From positions 1 through 11,752 of the forward strand of contig NZ_CAPJ01000311.1 of the NCBI RefSeq assembly GCF_000331775.1: a DNA stretch of 11,752 nucleotides, given 5' to 3'. Position numbers and translations under genes: made by a program. The notes under the pieces are model-generated. The model searched no databases, was not told where the DNA came from, and worked only from the letters and a program-made list of their open reading frames with translations. Below are positions 1 to 7,517 of the stretch, piece by piece (the first letter of the stretch is position 1; every line of letters begins with the position of its first letter). This DNA is from Xanthomonas translucens pv. translucens DSM 18974. Its GTDB lineage: Bacteria; Pseudomonadota; Gammaproteobacteria; Xanthomonadales; Xanthomonadaceae.

Positions 1-2082
1 CACCGCACGGGTCAGGTCCGAAGCCTGGTCTTCCATGCTCTTCGCCGCCGCGGTGGCCTCCTCCACCAAAGCCGCGTTCTGCTGCGTGGCCTCGTCCAGC
101 TGCATCACCGTCTTGCTGACCTGCTCGATGCCCGAACTTTGCTCTGCGCTGGCCGCGGAGATCTCGGCCATGATGTCGGTGACACGCTTCACCGAGGTCA
201 CCACCTCGGCCATGGTGGTGCCGGCGCGCGCGACCAGGGTCGAGCCCTGCTGCACCTCCTGCACCGAGTCGGAGATCAGCGTCTTGATCTCCTTGGCCGC
301 CGCCGCCGAACGCTGCGCCAGCGAGCGCACTTCCGAGGCGACCACGGCGAAGCCGCGGCCCTGCTCGCCCGCACGCGCCGCTTCCACCGCAGCGTTCAAC
401 GCCAGGATGTTGGTCTGGAACGCGATGCCGTCGATCACGCCGATGATGTCGGCGATGCGCGTGGAGGCGGCGCTGATCGAGGCCATCGTGGTGACCACGT
501 CCTCGACTACGCGGCCGCCGCTCTCGGCCACTTCGCCGGCGCCCAGCACCAGCTGGTTGGCCTGCCGCGCGCTGTCGGCGTTCTGCTTGACCGTGGAGGT
601 CAACTCTTCCATCGACGCGGCGGTCTCTTCCAGGCTCGCCGCCTGCTGCTCGGTGCGCACCGACAGATCGCTGTTGCCGCTGGCGATCTCGCCGGCCGCG
701 GTGTTGATCGACTCGACCGAGCGCTGGATGCCTTGCACGATGGTGGTCAGCTGTTCGGCGGTACGGTTGGCGGCATCGGCCAGCTGGCCGAACGCGCCCT
801 CGTAGCGCACGTCCACGCGCTGCGACAGATCGCCGTCGGCGATCGCGCCCATGATCCGGCCCACGTCGGACAGGCCGCTTTCGGCCTGCCGCATCAGCCG
901 GTTCAGCGCTTCCACCATTTCCTTGAACGCGAACTGGTAGCGCGCTTCGTCGCCGCGTGCGGAAAAATCGCCGCGCGCCGCCGCATCGGCCAGGCCCGCG
1001 ATATCGCCGTTGATCGCCGACAGATTGCGCTTCACCGCATCCAGCGCTTCATGCAGCGCGGCACGCTGGCCAGGCAGGCGGCGCAGGTCGCGGCGCAGGT
1101 CGCCACGGCCGTACTCGCCCATGATCGCCATCGCCTCGATGATCGCGTCCAGGTGTTCGAACAGCGCGGTGTTCATGCCGCGCGCCAGGGTGCCGTAATC
1201 GCCGGGGAAATCCTCCGGCATGCGGTGGCTGATGTCGTCGCCCTGCTGCAACTGCACCAGGGTCTGCATCTCGCCGTTGAAGCGCTGCAACTGGGTCTGC
1301 ATCTGCTGCATGCTGGTCATCAGCTGCCCGGTCTCGTCGCGCGACTCCACCTTGATGGTGTTGTCGAAACGGCCCGAGGCGATGGCCTCGGCGGTGCGCG
1401 TCGCCGCGCGCAAGGGCGTGACGATGGCGCTGGCGATCAGCCAGCACAGCCCAACCACTAGGGCGACCAGGGCGGCGCCGATGAGGGTCAGGATCTTGGT
1501 GAAGCCCAGCGCCTCGACCTGGATGTCCTCGGCGTACACGCCCATCACCAGCACCCAGTTCCACTGCGGGTACGGCTTGGCGTAGCTGATCTTCGGCAGC
1601 TGCTCCTTCTTGCCCGGCTTGGGCGAGGTGTAGTAGGTGAAGCCGTCGCCGCTGGTCACCGCGGTGCGGATGTCGCGGTACACGTATTCGCCGGCATCGC
1701 TCTTGTAGTCGGTCATGTCGGTGCCGACCTTGCGCTTGGGATGCATGATGATGCGCATCTGCGGATCGACGATGAAGAAGTAATCCACACCTCCGTTGGT
1801 CTTCATGTCGGCCAGCGCGGCCTCCGCCGCCTGCTTGGCCTGCGCCTCGGTGATCTCCCCGCGCTTGGCCTGGTCGGCGTAGTGCTGCAACACGCTGATG
1901 CCCATCTCGATCTGGGTCTTCACGGTCTGCTTGCGCGCATCCACCAGGTCCAGGTACTGCAGGCGCGCGGCGGCGACCGCAAGCAGGATCACGCCAATGG
2001 CCAGCAAGGTGCATAGCACCAAGAACTTGCGCGTCATCGGCAAGTTGGCGATGCGTCGGCGCAGGAAATGGACGGGATTCAT
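1..2082 (-). CDS. Methyl-accepting chemotaxis protein (poly-HAMP, Cache sensor), 3' end outside window
   Basis: Membrane chemoreceptor that signals to CheA/CheW. I read 694 codons from ATG at 2082 to the left edge; the C-terminus is missing. In order: a short cytoplasmic start, TM1 (about residues 20-41), a periplasmic single-Cache-like sensor ending in the aromatic [14 protein letters not shown] stretch (about 171-185), TM2 (about 193-220), a HAMP domain (about 221-265), then further divergent HAMP-like units with the recurring 'GDLSQRVDV' / 'GDFSARGDE' signature. The signalling hairpin tip lies at about 549-600 and contains [19 protein letters not shown] and [16 protein letters not shown], diagnostic of MCPs. 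The start is supported by AGGA a few bases upstream and by the sigma-28 promoter at 2120-2146. The ligand cannot be deduced. The several long open frames antisense to it are shadows. Confidence 0.95.
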   Translation of the reverse strand, partial: MNPVHFLRRRIANLPMTRKFLVLCTLLAIGVILLAVAAARLQYLDLVDARKQTVKTQIEMGISVLQHYADQAKRGEITEAQAKQAAEAALADMKTNGGVDYFFIVDPQMRIIMHPKRKVGTDMTDYKSDAGEYVYRDIRTAVTSGDGFTYYTSPKPGKKEQLPKISYAKPYPQWNWVLVMGVYAEDIQVEALGFTKILTLIGAALVALVVGLCWLIASAIVTPLRAATRTAEAIASGRFDNTIKVESRDETGQLMTSMQQMQTQLQRFNGEMQTLVQLQQGDDISHRMPEDFPGDYGTLARGMNTALFEHLDAIIEAMAIMGEYGRGDLRRDLRRLPGQRAALHEALDAVKRNLSAINGDIAGLADAAARGDFSARGDEARYQFAFKEMVEALNRLMRQAESGLSDVGRIMGAIADGDLSQRVDVRYEGAFGQLADAANRTAEQLTTIVQGIQRSVESINTAAGEIASGNSDLSVRTEQQAASLEETAASMEELTSTVKQNADSARQANQLVLGAGEVAESGGRVVEDVVTTMASISAASTRIADIIGVIDGIAFQTNILALNAAVEAARAGEQGRGFAVVASEVRSLAQRSAAAAKEIKTLISDSVQEVQQGSTLVARAGTTMAEVVTSVKRVTDIMAEISAASAEQSSGIEQVSKTVMQLDEATQQNAALVEEATAAAKSMEDQASDLTRAV

Positions 2083-2119
2083 GGCGATCCTGAGCGATAG
2101 CGATAATGTGTGTCTGTTG

Positions 2120-2146
2120 ATATCGGCCGCAGGCGTTTCAACCTTA
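2120..2146 (-). promoter_or_regulatory. Sigma-28 (FliA) promoter of the chemoreceptor gene
   Basis: Read on the minus strand: TAAGGTTG, 11 nt, GCCGATAT. The FliA consensus is TAAAGTTT-N11-GCCGATAA, so the spacing is exact and 13 of 16 positions match. It lies 38 nt upstream of the chemoreceptor ATG, leaving a short leader. This places the receptor in the late flagellar/chemotaxis regulon (inference from consensus; no transcript data). Confidence 0.85.
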
Positions 2147-2257
2147 ACGCCAGGCATCGCCGGAAACTGAAGGCGTTGTGATCGGATACACGGTTTCGCG
2201 TTGCGTCAGCGGTGAAGCTGCGCATTCAGGTCGACGCGGCGCAGCGCCGAAACTGCT

Positions 2258-3049
2258 TCATGCAACCGATGCGATGCGCTGTGGCTGCGCCACGTCTGCG
2301 CCGGCATCGCCATGCCAGACCAGCCGATGAAAATCGAAGCCGGTCTGCAGGCGCGGCTTCACCACGTTGAAATAGGGCGACACATCGAAGTCGCGCGGCA
2401 GGTACAGGCTGTGATGGCGGTTGTGCAGGATCTCCGCATCCTGCGCGTCGAGTGCCGGCACACTGCCGACCTCCGGCAGGATCGGATAACGGATCGAACC
2501 GAAGGCCTGCGCCAGCAGCGTCGAGCAAATCGCCTTGGTCGGCTCGCCGCTGCCCAGTTCCAGGAAGCGGCGCTTCACCGACGACGGCAGCGGCGGCGTG
2601 CGGATCAGATAGCGCGCCAGGTCGAAGATGTTCTTCAGGTCGTAGCTGTTGCCGACGCGGCTGACCATGTAGTCGACCACCGCGTCGATCTCGTCGGCGC
2701 CCAGTCCCACCGGGCGGCAGATGCGCGTATGCAGGCCAGCGAAGTCGCTGAGGCCGACCAGGCGCACGCCGACGTTGATGTCCACGTCGCAGAACGTTGG
2801 CGCATCTGCGTCGGCTGGCGTTCCCAGGTGATCGCCGATGTAGAGCGCCGCGTGCGACCAGGTGGACTGGCTCAGGTATTTGATCGCGGTGGAGAAGCGG
2901 CTATTGCCTTCGACCAGCAATACATCGCCCTTGCGCAAGGTCGCCTGCAGCAACTGCGGCGGACTGGTCGGCAGTTCCGAACGGTGCCGGCGCGGCTTGG
3001 ACAGGAACTTGGCCAGGTGGCGACCCAGCAGGCGTGGCAAGGACAACAT
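2258..3049 (-). CDS. YiiX/YebB-like NlpC/P60-family cysteine hydrolase (permuted papain fold, 'lipo-like protein')
   Basis: Predicted 263-residue enzyme of the permuted NlpC/P60 (papain-fold) clan, whose members cleave amide or ester bonds in lipids, peptides or cell-wall material; the substrate here is unknown. The core begins at about residue 38 (LRKGDVLLVEG). The catalytic His is H66 in STWSHAALYIGD, and the catalytic Cys is C175 in KAICSTLLAQAFG. This His-before-Cys order is the mark of the permuted fold. I chose ATG 3049 because GAGG lies 8 nt upstream. An ATG at 3106 (282 aa) lacks a ribosome site but cannot be excluded. An extension to 3484 would run through the intergenic repeats and is unlikely. 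No signal peptide is obvious. Nothing in the neighbourhood points to a partner. Confidence 0.82.
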   Translation of the reverse strand: MLSLPRLLGRHLAKFLSKPRRHRSELPTSPPQLLQATLRKGDVLLVEGNSRFSTAIKYLSQSTWSHAALYIGDHLGTPADADAPTFCDVDINVGVRLVGLSDFAGLHTRICRPVGLGADEIDAVVDYMVSRVGNSYDLKNIFDLARYLIRTPPLPSSVKRRFLELGSGEPTKAICSTLLAQAFGSIRYPILPEVGSVPALDAQDAEILHNRHHSLYLPRDFDVSPYFNVVKPRLQTGFDFHRLVWHGDAGADVAQPQRIASVA

Positions 3050-3106
3050 GCGCGTGACCTCATGGACGGCCCGATCCGGGCGGCGAAAGCGACGTCGCTT
3101 CTCCAT

Positions 3107-3510
3107 GATGACGGCGCTGCCGGGGAATTCTTGAGCGCCGCCCGGCCGGCACCACCGGCTCCCTGCGGGACCGGCTCCCCTCTCGCGCCGGGAGAAGATG
3201 GCCCACGGGGCCGGATGGGGTACGGGCGCAGCCTCGTGCCACCCCCGCGAGACGCTTCGCGCCGGCCCCTCACGCCAACCCCTCTCCCAGCGTGAGAGGG
3301 GCTTGAACGCGGCGCCGTCAATCGTCCCGACCAACCACCAGCCGCGCTTCGACGCGACGATCGCGTCGCACACGCATCCTCCATGCGTTCGCGCATGCGT
3401 GGCGCGATGCCATGCAGCGGCCTCACCGGCCCATTCGTGCACATGACTTGATGCACGCGCCGCACGCGCGCCAATGCGCTGCAATCGTGGTCCCGCTGCA
3501 GGCGTCCGCC
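3107..3510. other. Intergenic region between divergent genes
   Basis: About 400 nt separate the YiiX-like gene (minus) from the NTF2-like gene (plus). Besides the inverted repeat pair it holds a perfect 8-bp inverted repeat, CGACGCGA (3350-3357) / TCGCGTCG (3361-3368), separated by 3 nt. I see no convincing promoter elements or gene. Open frames here have no recognisable protein character. Confidence 0.5.
3171..3305. repeat. Pair of inverted GC-rich intergenic repeat copies with hairpins
   Basis: Two related copies face each other. The right copy (about 3261-3305) has a perfect 8-bp stem, CCCCTCTC (3279-3286) with GAGAGGGG (3294-3301), preceded by CCCCTCACGCCAACC. The left copy (about 3171-3222), read on the minus strand, has the same order with weaker matches: CCCCATCC, then TCTCCCGGCGCGAGAGGGG. 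The CCCTC..CCCTCTCCC..GAGAGGG pattern is a familiar dispersed intergenic repeat in Xanthomonadaceae genomes. It sits upstream of the minus-strand hydrolase gene and may affect mRNA structure or termination. Function is inferred. Confidence 0.7.
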
Positions 3511-4241
3511 ATGCGCCTTCGCCACCTCGTGCTGTTCGCGCTGCTGGGTGCGAGCGGCGCCGTCGCTGCAGCCGACGACGACGCGGCGGTCCGCGCTGCC
3601 GATGCGCGCTACTGGCAGGCCTACAACGCCTGCGACATGCGCGCGATGGGCGAGTTGCTCACCGACGACGCGGAGTTCTACCATGACAAGACCGGCCTGA
3701 CCGCCTCCAAACCAGCGGTGCTGCACTCCTTGCGCAACGGCCCCTGCGCCGCGAGGCGGTCGCCGCCAGCCTGCAGTTCCATCCGCTGGCCGGCGGCTTC
3801 GCGCTGCTGTCGGGCACGCATCGCTTCTACGTGCGGCGCGACGGCAAGCCCGAATCCCTGGACGGCCAGGCCGGGTTCACCAATCTCTGGCAAGCGGTCG
3901 ATGGCCACTGGCGCATGCGCCGCATCTACAGCGATGCGCACGGCGCGGCGGCGTACGTGGCGCCCGCCACGCACCTGACGTTGGCCCCCGACATCCTGGC
4001 CGGCTACGCCGGCACCTATCTCGGCAAGAAGGTCGGCGACATCCGCGTCGCGGTGGAGAGCGACCATCTGAAGCTCACTGCCGGCGCGTTGGTCGCCACC
4101 CTGCGCGCCGAATCGCCGACACGCTTCTTCGCTGAGGAACGCGACCTGCGCTTCGTGTTCGCGCCGGCAACGGACGCAAGCGTGCGCCAGCTGAGCGTGT
4201 ACGAGAACGGCGCCATCGTCGAGACCGCAACCGCGCGGTGA
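3511..4241 (+). pseudogene. Frameshifted exported NTF2-like/DUF4440-type protein
   Basis: Two frames together make one protein. Frame 1 starts at ATG 3511 with a signal peptide (MRLRHLVLFALLGASGAVAA, likely cut near residue 20-21). It continues with DDDAAVRAADARYWQAYNAC and MGELLTDDAEFYHDKTG, typical of DUF4440/SnoaL-like cone-fold domains, up to NGPC at about 3747. The family pattern then resumes in another frame from about 3750 (REAVAASLQFHPLAGG, then GFTNLWQAVDGHWRMRRIYSD) and runs to TGA 4241. The net length is one base short of a whole reading frame, so one base, or one plus a multiple of three, was probably lost near 3747-3752. The C-terminal 90 residues (APDILAGYAGTYLGKK onward) resemble the small beta-rich domain found after such folds. 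Without correction the first frame ends at 3978. A sequencing error is possible. Confidence 0.75.
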
Positions 4242-4260
4242 AGCAGCAGCGGCGACACTG

Positions 4261-4286
4261 CGAGGCCGCTGCGTGCAGCGACCTCG
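4261..4286. terminator. Hairpin between convergent genes
   Basis: CGAGGCCGCT and AGCGACCTCG form a 10-bp stem (one G-T/A-C position) around a 6-nt loop. It is centred in the 55-nt gap between two genes that end facing each other (4241 and 4297). There is no T run on either strand, so this may be a structural or weak bidirectional terminator rather than a classical intrinsic one. Confidence 0.5.
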
Positions 4287-4296
4287 CGTCGTGCGG

Positions 4297-4767
4297 TCAC
4301 GGCCGATGCAGCACGGACACTTCGATGAAGTCGGCCGTGCTGCGTTTCAGGTAGATTTGATAAGCGCCCTGCCCGGCAACCGGCACATCGAAACTGTCGC
4401 CTGGCGACAGTCCCGCCCGCTCGACCGACGCGCCCTTGCGCAGCGTCGCCCGCAACCGCGTCTTCGTTCCGTCCGCGCCGCGCGTCGCATTGCTCACCGT
4501 CAGCGCGCCATCCCAAAGGACGCGGCTGTCGCCCGGCAATAGGCTGAACTCGCTCGATGGCGAACTGGGCGCAGGCTTGCACGCAGCCGCCTGCGCTTCG
4601 GCCAAATGCCGCTCCAGCGGCTTGACCTCCACGTACTGCACGAAGCCGTAAGTGCCGCCGACCAGCACCAGCACCGCCGACACCTCGGCCGCGGCGCGTT
4701 TGAACGACAGTGTCTGCCACCATTTCTGCGCAGGTGGTTGCGGCGGCTGACGGTTCGCTCGGGCCAT
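4297..4767 (-). CDS. Hypothetical inner-membrane-anchored protein, 156 aa
   Basis: I do not recognise the family. The N-terminus is basic and proline-rich (RANRQPPQPPAQKWW), followed by one membrane segment at about residues 28-46 (AVLVLVGGTYGFVQYV). After a short helical linker comes a beta-rich C-terminal domain (FSLLPGDSRVLWDGALTVSN to GAYQIYLKRS and FIEVSVLHRP) that should be periplasmic by the positive-inside rule. The domain has the feel of a small carbohydrate-binding-like or sandwich fold, but this is only impression. ATG 4767 was chosen; GTG 4776 adds three residues. Neither has a strong ribosome site. The gene is convergent with the frameshifted NTF2-like gene and has no obvious operon partner. 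Confidence 0.6.
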   Translation of the reverse strand: MARANRQPPQPPAQKWWQTLSFKRAAAEVSAVLVLVGGTYGFVQYVEVKPLERHLAEAQAAACKPAPSSPSSEFSLLPGDSRVLWDGALTVSNATRGADGTKTRLRATLRKGASVERAGLSPGDSFDVPVAGQGAYQIYLKRSTADFIEVSVLHRP

Positions 4768-4957
4768 GCGCGCCACGCTATCGGCGCCGCGCAGGCTTGT
4801 CTGTTAGCACGGCTTGCACCGCAGCACGCGAACGCCTCCGTCTACATCTTGATCCACAGGCCGCATCCAGCAGCCGGTTCGATTCTGGAAACCGGCCGGA
4901 GCGGAGCGCAGACCAAGCCGGCCATACGATCGCCAGGAGCTAGCGACCGTACCTGCA

Positions 4958-5113
4958 CTACTTGTTCACCGACGAATCGGCCTCTCCCTTCGTCGCCGCC
5001 GCATCCTTGGCCGGACGGTCACGGTTCTTCTTCGCCCGGGTCACCAAGTAGAGGGCAGAGCCGATGAGCAGGATGAACAGCCCGGCGACCCAAGGCATCA
5101 ATGTGGTGTCCAT
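4958..5113 (-). CDS. Small single-pass membrane protein, 51 aa
   Basis: A short gene with a good ribosome site (AGGGA, 8 nt before ATG 5113). The protein has one hydrophobic segment at about residues 6-24 (MPWVAGLFILLIGSALYLVT) followed by a strongly basic, then mixed-charge tail (RAKKNRDRPAKD, ending EADSSVNK). The positive-inside rule places the tail in the cytoplasm. I do not recognise a named family. The 181 nt between its stop (4958) and the gene beginning at 4767 contain no gene. The TAG stop is at 4958-4960. Confidence 0.6.
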   Translation of the reverse strand: MDTTLMPWVAGLFILLIGSALYLVTRAKKNRDRPAKDAAATKGEADSSVNK

Positions 5114-5179
5114 ATGACATTCCCTACGTGTGTGCGGCCACCAACACACCACATGCGAGGTGAAGGGAGCGCCTAGCGC

Positions 5180-5551
5180 GTGCCTGGCGACGATCCGCCC
5201 GGCAAGCAGGGCGATGTGCTGACGGTCGAGTTCAGCACGCTCGGCATCCCTTGCTTCGGCCTCAACGCCGGCCCTGCGTTCCCGCACAGCCAGGCGTTCT
5301 CGTTCCAGGCGGCCACCGACGACCAGGCCGAAACCGACCATCTGTGGAACGCAATCGTCGGCAACGGCAGCCAGGAAAGCGCCTGCGGCTAGTGCAAGGA
5401 CAAGTGGGGAGTGTCGTGGCAGATCACCTCACGCGCGCTGACCGAAGCGATCACCGATCCCGATCCGGCGCTGGCCAAGCATGCGCTCGAAGCGATGATG
5501 GGCATGGTCAAGATCGACATCGCCGCGATGGAGGCCGCGCGGCGCGGTTGA
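5180..5551 (+). pseudogene. VOC-superfamily (PhnB-like, '3-demethylubiquinone methyltransferase' fold) remnant
   Basis: The frame encodes the C-terminal two thirds of a PhnB-like VOC protein: GDVLTVEFSTLGIPCFGLNAGP, FSFQAATDDQAETDHLWNAI, then ACG-stop-CKDKWGVSWQI and LTEAITDPDPALAKHALEAMMGMVKIDIAAMEAA. In relatives the position of the stop is a Trp in the highly conserved CGWCKD motif, so TGG has become TAG (5390-5392). The N-terminal segment that should carry the first beta-alpha-beta unit is absent, with an in-frame TAG at 5174-5176 just ahead. Two independent defects make this a dead gene rather than a sequencing slip. The remnant ends at TGA 5549-5551. Confidence 0.85.
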
Positions 5552-5613
5552 AGCATGGCGATGTCCAGCAATCCGCTTCGCCGCTACAAACGACACTTCA
5601 CGCACGCGCAAAC

Positions 5614-5791
5614 TCAACCATTCCCCGCAACGATCTCATCGCGGGTACTACGGCCTCCGGCCTCGAACCTGCGCAGCACGCCGCGCTGAACCAGTTCCGC
5701 GATGTCGCGCAATGCAGTGTCGCTGGAGCAGGCGGCCAAAGCGACCCATTTGCCGGTGGTCAGCTTTGCCCTCGAAGCCATCGAGCAGGCG
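5614..5791 (-). pseudogene. C-terminal remnant of a Fic-family protein
   Basis: On the minus strand, RLLDGFEGK (from about 5791) is followed, after a +1 shift, by LTTGKWVALAACSSDTALRDI and then VQRGVLRRFEAGGRST, ending at TGA 5614. This order (LLDGFEGKLTTxKW...CSxDTALRDIxxLxxxGVL...GGRST) is the winged-helix tail found at the C-terminus of many Fic-domain proteins. Removing one A from the AAA at 5765-5767 restores the frame. The catalytic Fic motif (HPFxxGNG) is nowhere in the window, so only the tail of the gene survives. Upstream of about 5791 the frame no longer looks like a Fic protein. Confidence 0.7.
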
Positions 5792-5810
5792 AGGCCATTT
5801 CCCGCAAGCA

Positions 5811-5837
5811 CAATCGCCGCATTTTTTGCGGCCATTG
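5811..5837. repeat. Imperfect inverted repeat
   Basis: CAATCGCCGCA and TGCGGCCATTG are complementary over 11 bp with one C-C mismatch, separated by five T. It lies between the Fic remnant and the next hairpin. It could be the remains of a terminator or operator of the decayed gene. No function is claimed. Confidence 0.55.
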
Positions 5838-5862
5838 AAAGAGGTAATCGCCGGATCGGCAC

Positions 5863-5888
5863 AAGCGACCCGTTTTGCGTCGCTTTTT
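5863..5888 (+). terminator. Terminator-like hairpin upstream of the monooxygenase operon
   Basis: AAGCGAC (5863-5869) pairs with GTCGCTT (5879-5885) around a 9-nt loop, and the 3' arm runs into five T (5884-5888). It has the form of an intrinsic terminator on the plus strand. It would insulate the promoter at 5923 from upstream transcription, or it is left over from a lost gene. The stem is only moderately GC-rich. Confidence 0.5.
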
Positions 5889-5922
5889 GCAAGACCTGAT
5901 ACGTCCACCCAGCGGCTGTCGC

Positions 5923-5951
5923 TTGACAGCCAGGCCTCGGCGCGCAATAAA
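5923..5951 (+). promoter_or_regulatory. Sigma-70-type promoter of the monooxygenase-tetR operon
   Basis: A perfect -35 hexamer TTGACA (5923-5928), a 17-nt spacer and a -10-like AATAAA (5946-5951, 4 of 6 matches). The -10 lies inside the left arm of the palindrome at 5947-5970, an arrangement typical of repression by steric blocking. The start point would be about 5957-5959. Confidence 0.65.
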
Positions 5952-5970
5952 TGACCCGATGGTCATTTAT
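5947..5970. promoter_or_regulatory. Perfect palindrome, probable TetR-family operator
   Basis: ATAAATGACC (5947-5956), spacer CGAT, GGTCATTTAT (5961-5970): 10-bp arms without mismatch. It overlaps the -10 region and lies directly upstream of an operon that itself encodes a TetR-family protein, so autoregulation by that protein is the natural reading. The symmetry is seen; the binding is inferred. Confidence 0.8.
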
Positions 5971-5986
5971 ATCGAGGGAGCATGCC

Positions 5987-7504
5987 ATGGCCGACGTGCT
6001 GATCGTGGGCGCCGGTCCCACCGGGCTCACTCTGGCCTTGTGGCTGACCCGGCAGGGCGTGCGCGTGCGCCTCATCGACAAGCGCGCCGGCCCCGGCGAA
6101 ACCTCGCGTGCCATGGCGGTGCAGGCGCGCACCCTTGAGTTGTACCGTCAGGTGGGCATCGCGGACGCGGTCGTCGCCGCCGGCCATCGCACTCCGGCGA
6201 TGAACCTGTGGGCGCGCGGCAAACGCCGCGCACGGATCGCGCTGCAGGATTCCGCGGTGGGCCTCTCGCCCTACCCGTTCGTGCTGGTGTATCCGCAGGA
6301 CCAGCATGAGCGCCTGTTGATCGCCGAACTCCAAGCGCTGGGCGTCGCCGTCGAGCGCACTACCGAACTGCTCTGCTTCGAGGACCGCGGCGATCGCGTC
6401 GCCGCGCGCCTGCGCCTGCCCGACGGCCATGAGCAAGCCGCGGATTTCCGCTATCTGGCCGCCTGCGACGGCGCGCGCTCGCCGGTGCGCCACCAGCTCG
6501 GCATCGGCTTCGAAGGCGGCACCTACAGGCAGGTGTTCTACGTCGCCGATGTCGAAATCGGCGGCCTGCCCTCGATGGACGAAGCGCATATCGCGCTGGG
6601 CGACGGCGACTTCATCCTGGTCCTGGCCTACAGCAAGCGCGGGCACTACCGGCTGATCGGCACCGTGCGCGACGCGCGTGCCGAGCGTGCAGAGAACCTG
6701 ACTTTCGCCGACGTCAGCCAGGACGCCATTCGCAACCTCGGCGTGCGCATCGAGCAGGTCAACTGGTTCTCGACCTACCGCGTGCACCATCGCGTCGCCG
6801 ACAGCTTCCGCCGCGGGCACGTGTTCCTGCTCGGCGATGCCGCGCACGTGCATAGCCCGGTCGGCGGCCAGGGCATGAACACCGGCATCCTCGACGCCAT
6901 CAACCTGTCCTGGAAACTCGCCGACGTGCTCAAGGGCCGCGCATCCGACACCGTGCTCGACAGCTACGCCGCCGAGCGGCAGGCCTTCGCCCGCACCCTG
7001 GTCGCCACCACCGACCGCGCCTTCACCCTGATCACCGCCGAAGGCAGCGTGGCGAGTTTCGTCAGGACCTACCTCGCCCCGACCCTGGCCAGCCTGGCCT
7101 ACCGGCTGCGCAACGTCAGCGAACTGATGTTCCGTACCGTCTCGCAGACGATGCTGCACTATCGCGACAGTCCATTGAGTGCCGGCAAGGCCGGCGCCGT
7201 CGCTGGCGGCGATCGCCTGCCGTGGGTGCGCACCGAAGACACCGACAACTACGCAGCCCTGCCGCAGATCGGCTGGCAGCTGCACGTCTACGGCAGCGCA
7301 TCGCCCGCGCTGCAGGCCTGGTGCGACGCCCGCGACATCGCCCTGCGCGTGTTCGCCTGGCAGCCTGGACATCACGCTGCCGGCTTCGCGCAGGACGCGG
7401 CCTATCTGGTGCGTCCCGACGGCTATGTCGCCTGCGCCGCGGCCGATGCGTCGCGCACGGCGCTGGATGCGTATCGTGTGTCCCGCGGCTACCGCCAGCA
7501 CTGA
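5987..7504 (+). CDS. FAD-dependent monooxygenase (aromatic hydroxylase, PHBH/PgaE-like group A)
   Basis: Predicted 505-residue flavin monooxygenase that would use NAD(P)H and O2 to hydroxylate an aromatic or polyketide-like substrate in the cytoplasm. The N-terminal dinucleotide fold has GAGPTG at residues 8-13. The DG motif is at 161-162 (ACDGARSPVR). The second FAD motif, GDAAHVHSPVGGQGMN, begins at G283-D284 and is followed by AINLSWKLA. The C-terminal 120 residues (from about GDRLPWVRTEDT) fit the thioredoxin-like domain of MhpA/PgaE/RdmE-type enzymes. ATG 5987 is preceded by AGGGAG at a good distance. An in-frame ATG at 5951 lies inside the operator and is unlikely. It is the first gene of the operon, with tetR following after 13 nt. 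The substrate cannot be told from sequence; xenobiotic or antibiotic inactivation, or aromatic catabolism, are all possible. Confidence 0.92.
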   Translation: MADVLIVGAGPTGLTLALWLTRQGVRVRLIDKRAGPGETSRAMAVQARTLELYRQVGIADAVVAAGHRTPAMNLWARGKRRARIALQDSAVGLSPYPFVLVYPQDQHERLLIAELQALGVAVERTTELLCFEDRGDRVAARLRLPDGHEQAADFRYLAACDGARSPVRHQLGIGFEGGTYRQVFYVADVEIGGLPSMDEAHIALGDGDFILVLAYSKRGHYRLIGTVRDARAERAENLTFADVSQDAIRNLGVRIEQVNWFSTYRVHHRVADSFRRGHVFLLGDAAHVHSPVGGQGMNTGILDAINLSWKLADVLKGRASDTVLDSYAAERQAFARTLVATTDRAFTLITAEGSVASFVRTYLAPTLASLAYRLRNVSELMFRTVSQTMLHYRDSPLSAGKAGAVAGGDRLPWVRTEDTDNYAALPQIGWQLHVYGSASPALQAWCDARDIALRVFAWQPGHHAAGFAQDAAYLVRPDGYVACAAADASRTALDAYRVSRGYRQH

Positions 7505-7517
7505 GCATCGAAACCGC

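Noticed and set aside
35..2014. Several long open frames on both strands over the chemoreceptor (35-805, 139-1461, 1049-2014)
   Set aside because: All are out-of-frame or antisense shadows of the chemoreceptor, which has clear HAMP and signalling motifs.
3050..3484. N-terminal extension of the YiiX-like hydrolase to 3484
   Set aside because: The added residues are encoded by the dispersed repeat and intergenic palindrome and look non-protein; a ribosome site favours 3049.
4873..4888. GGTTCGATTC resembling a tRNA T-loop
   Set aside because: The T-stem pairs only partly, and no acceptor stem, anticodon arm or D-arm could be found around it. Chance similarity or too degraded to call.
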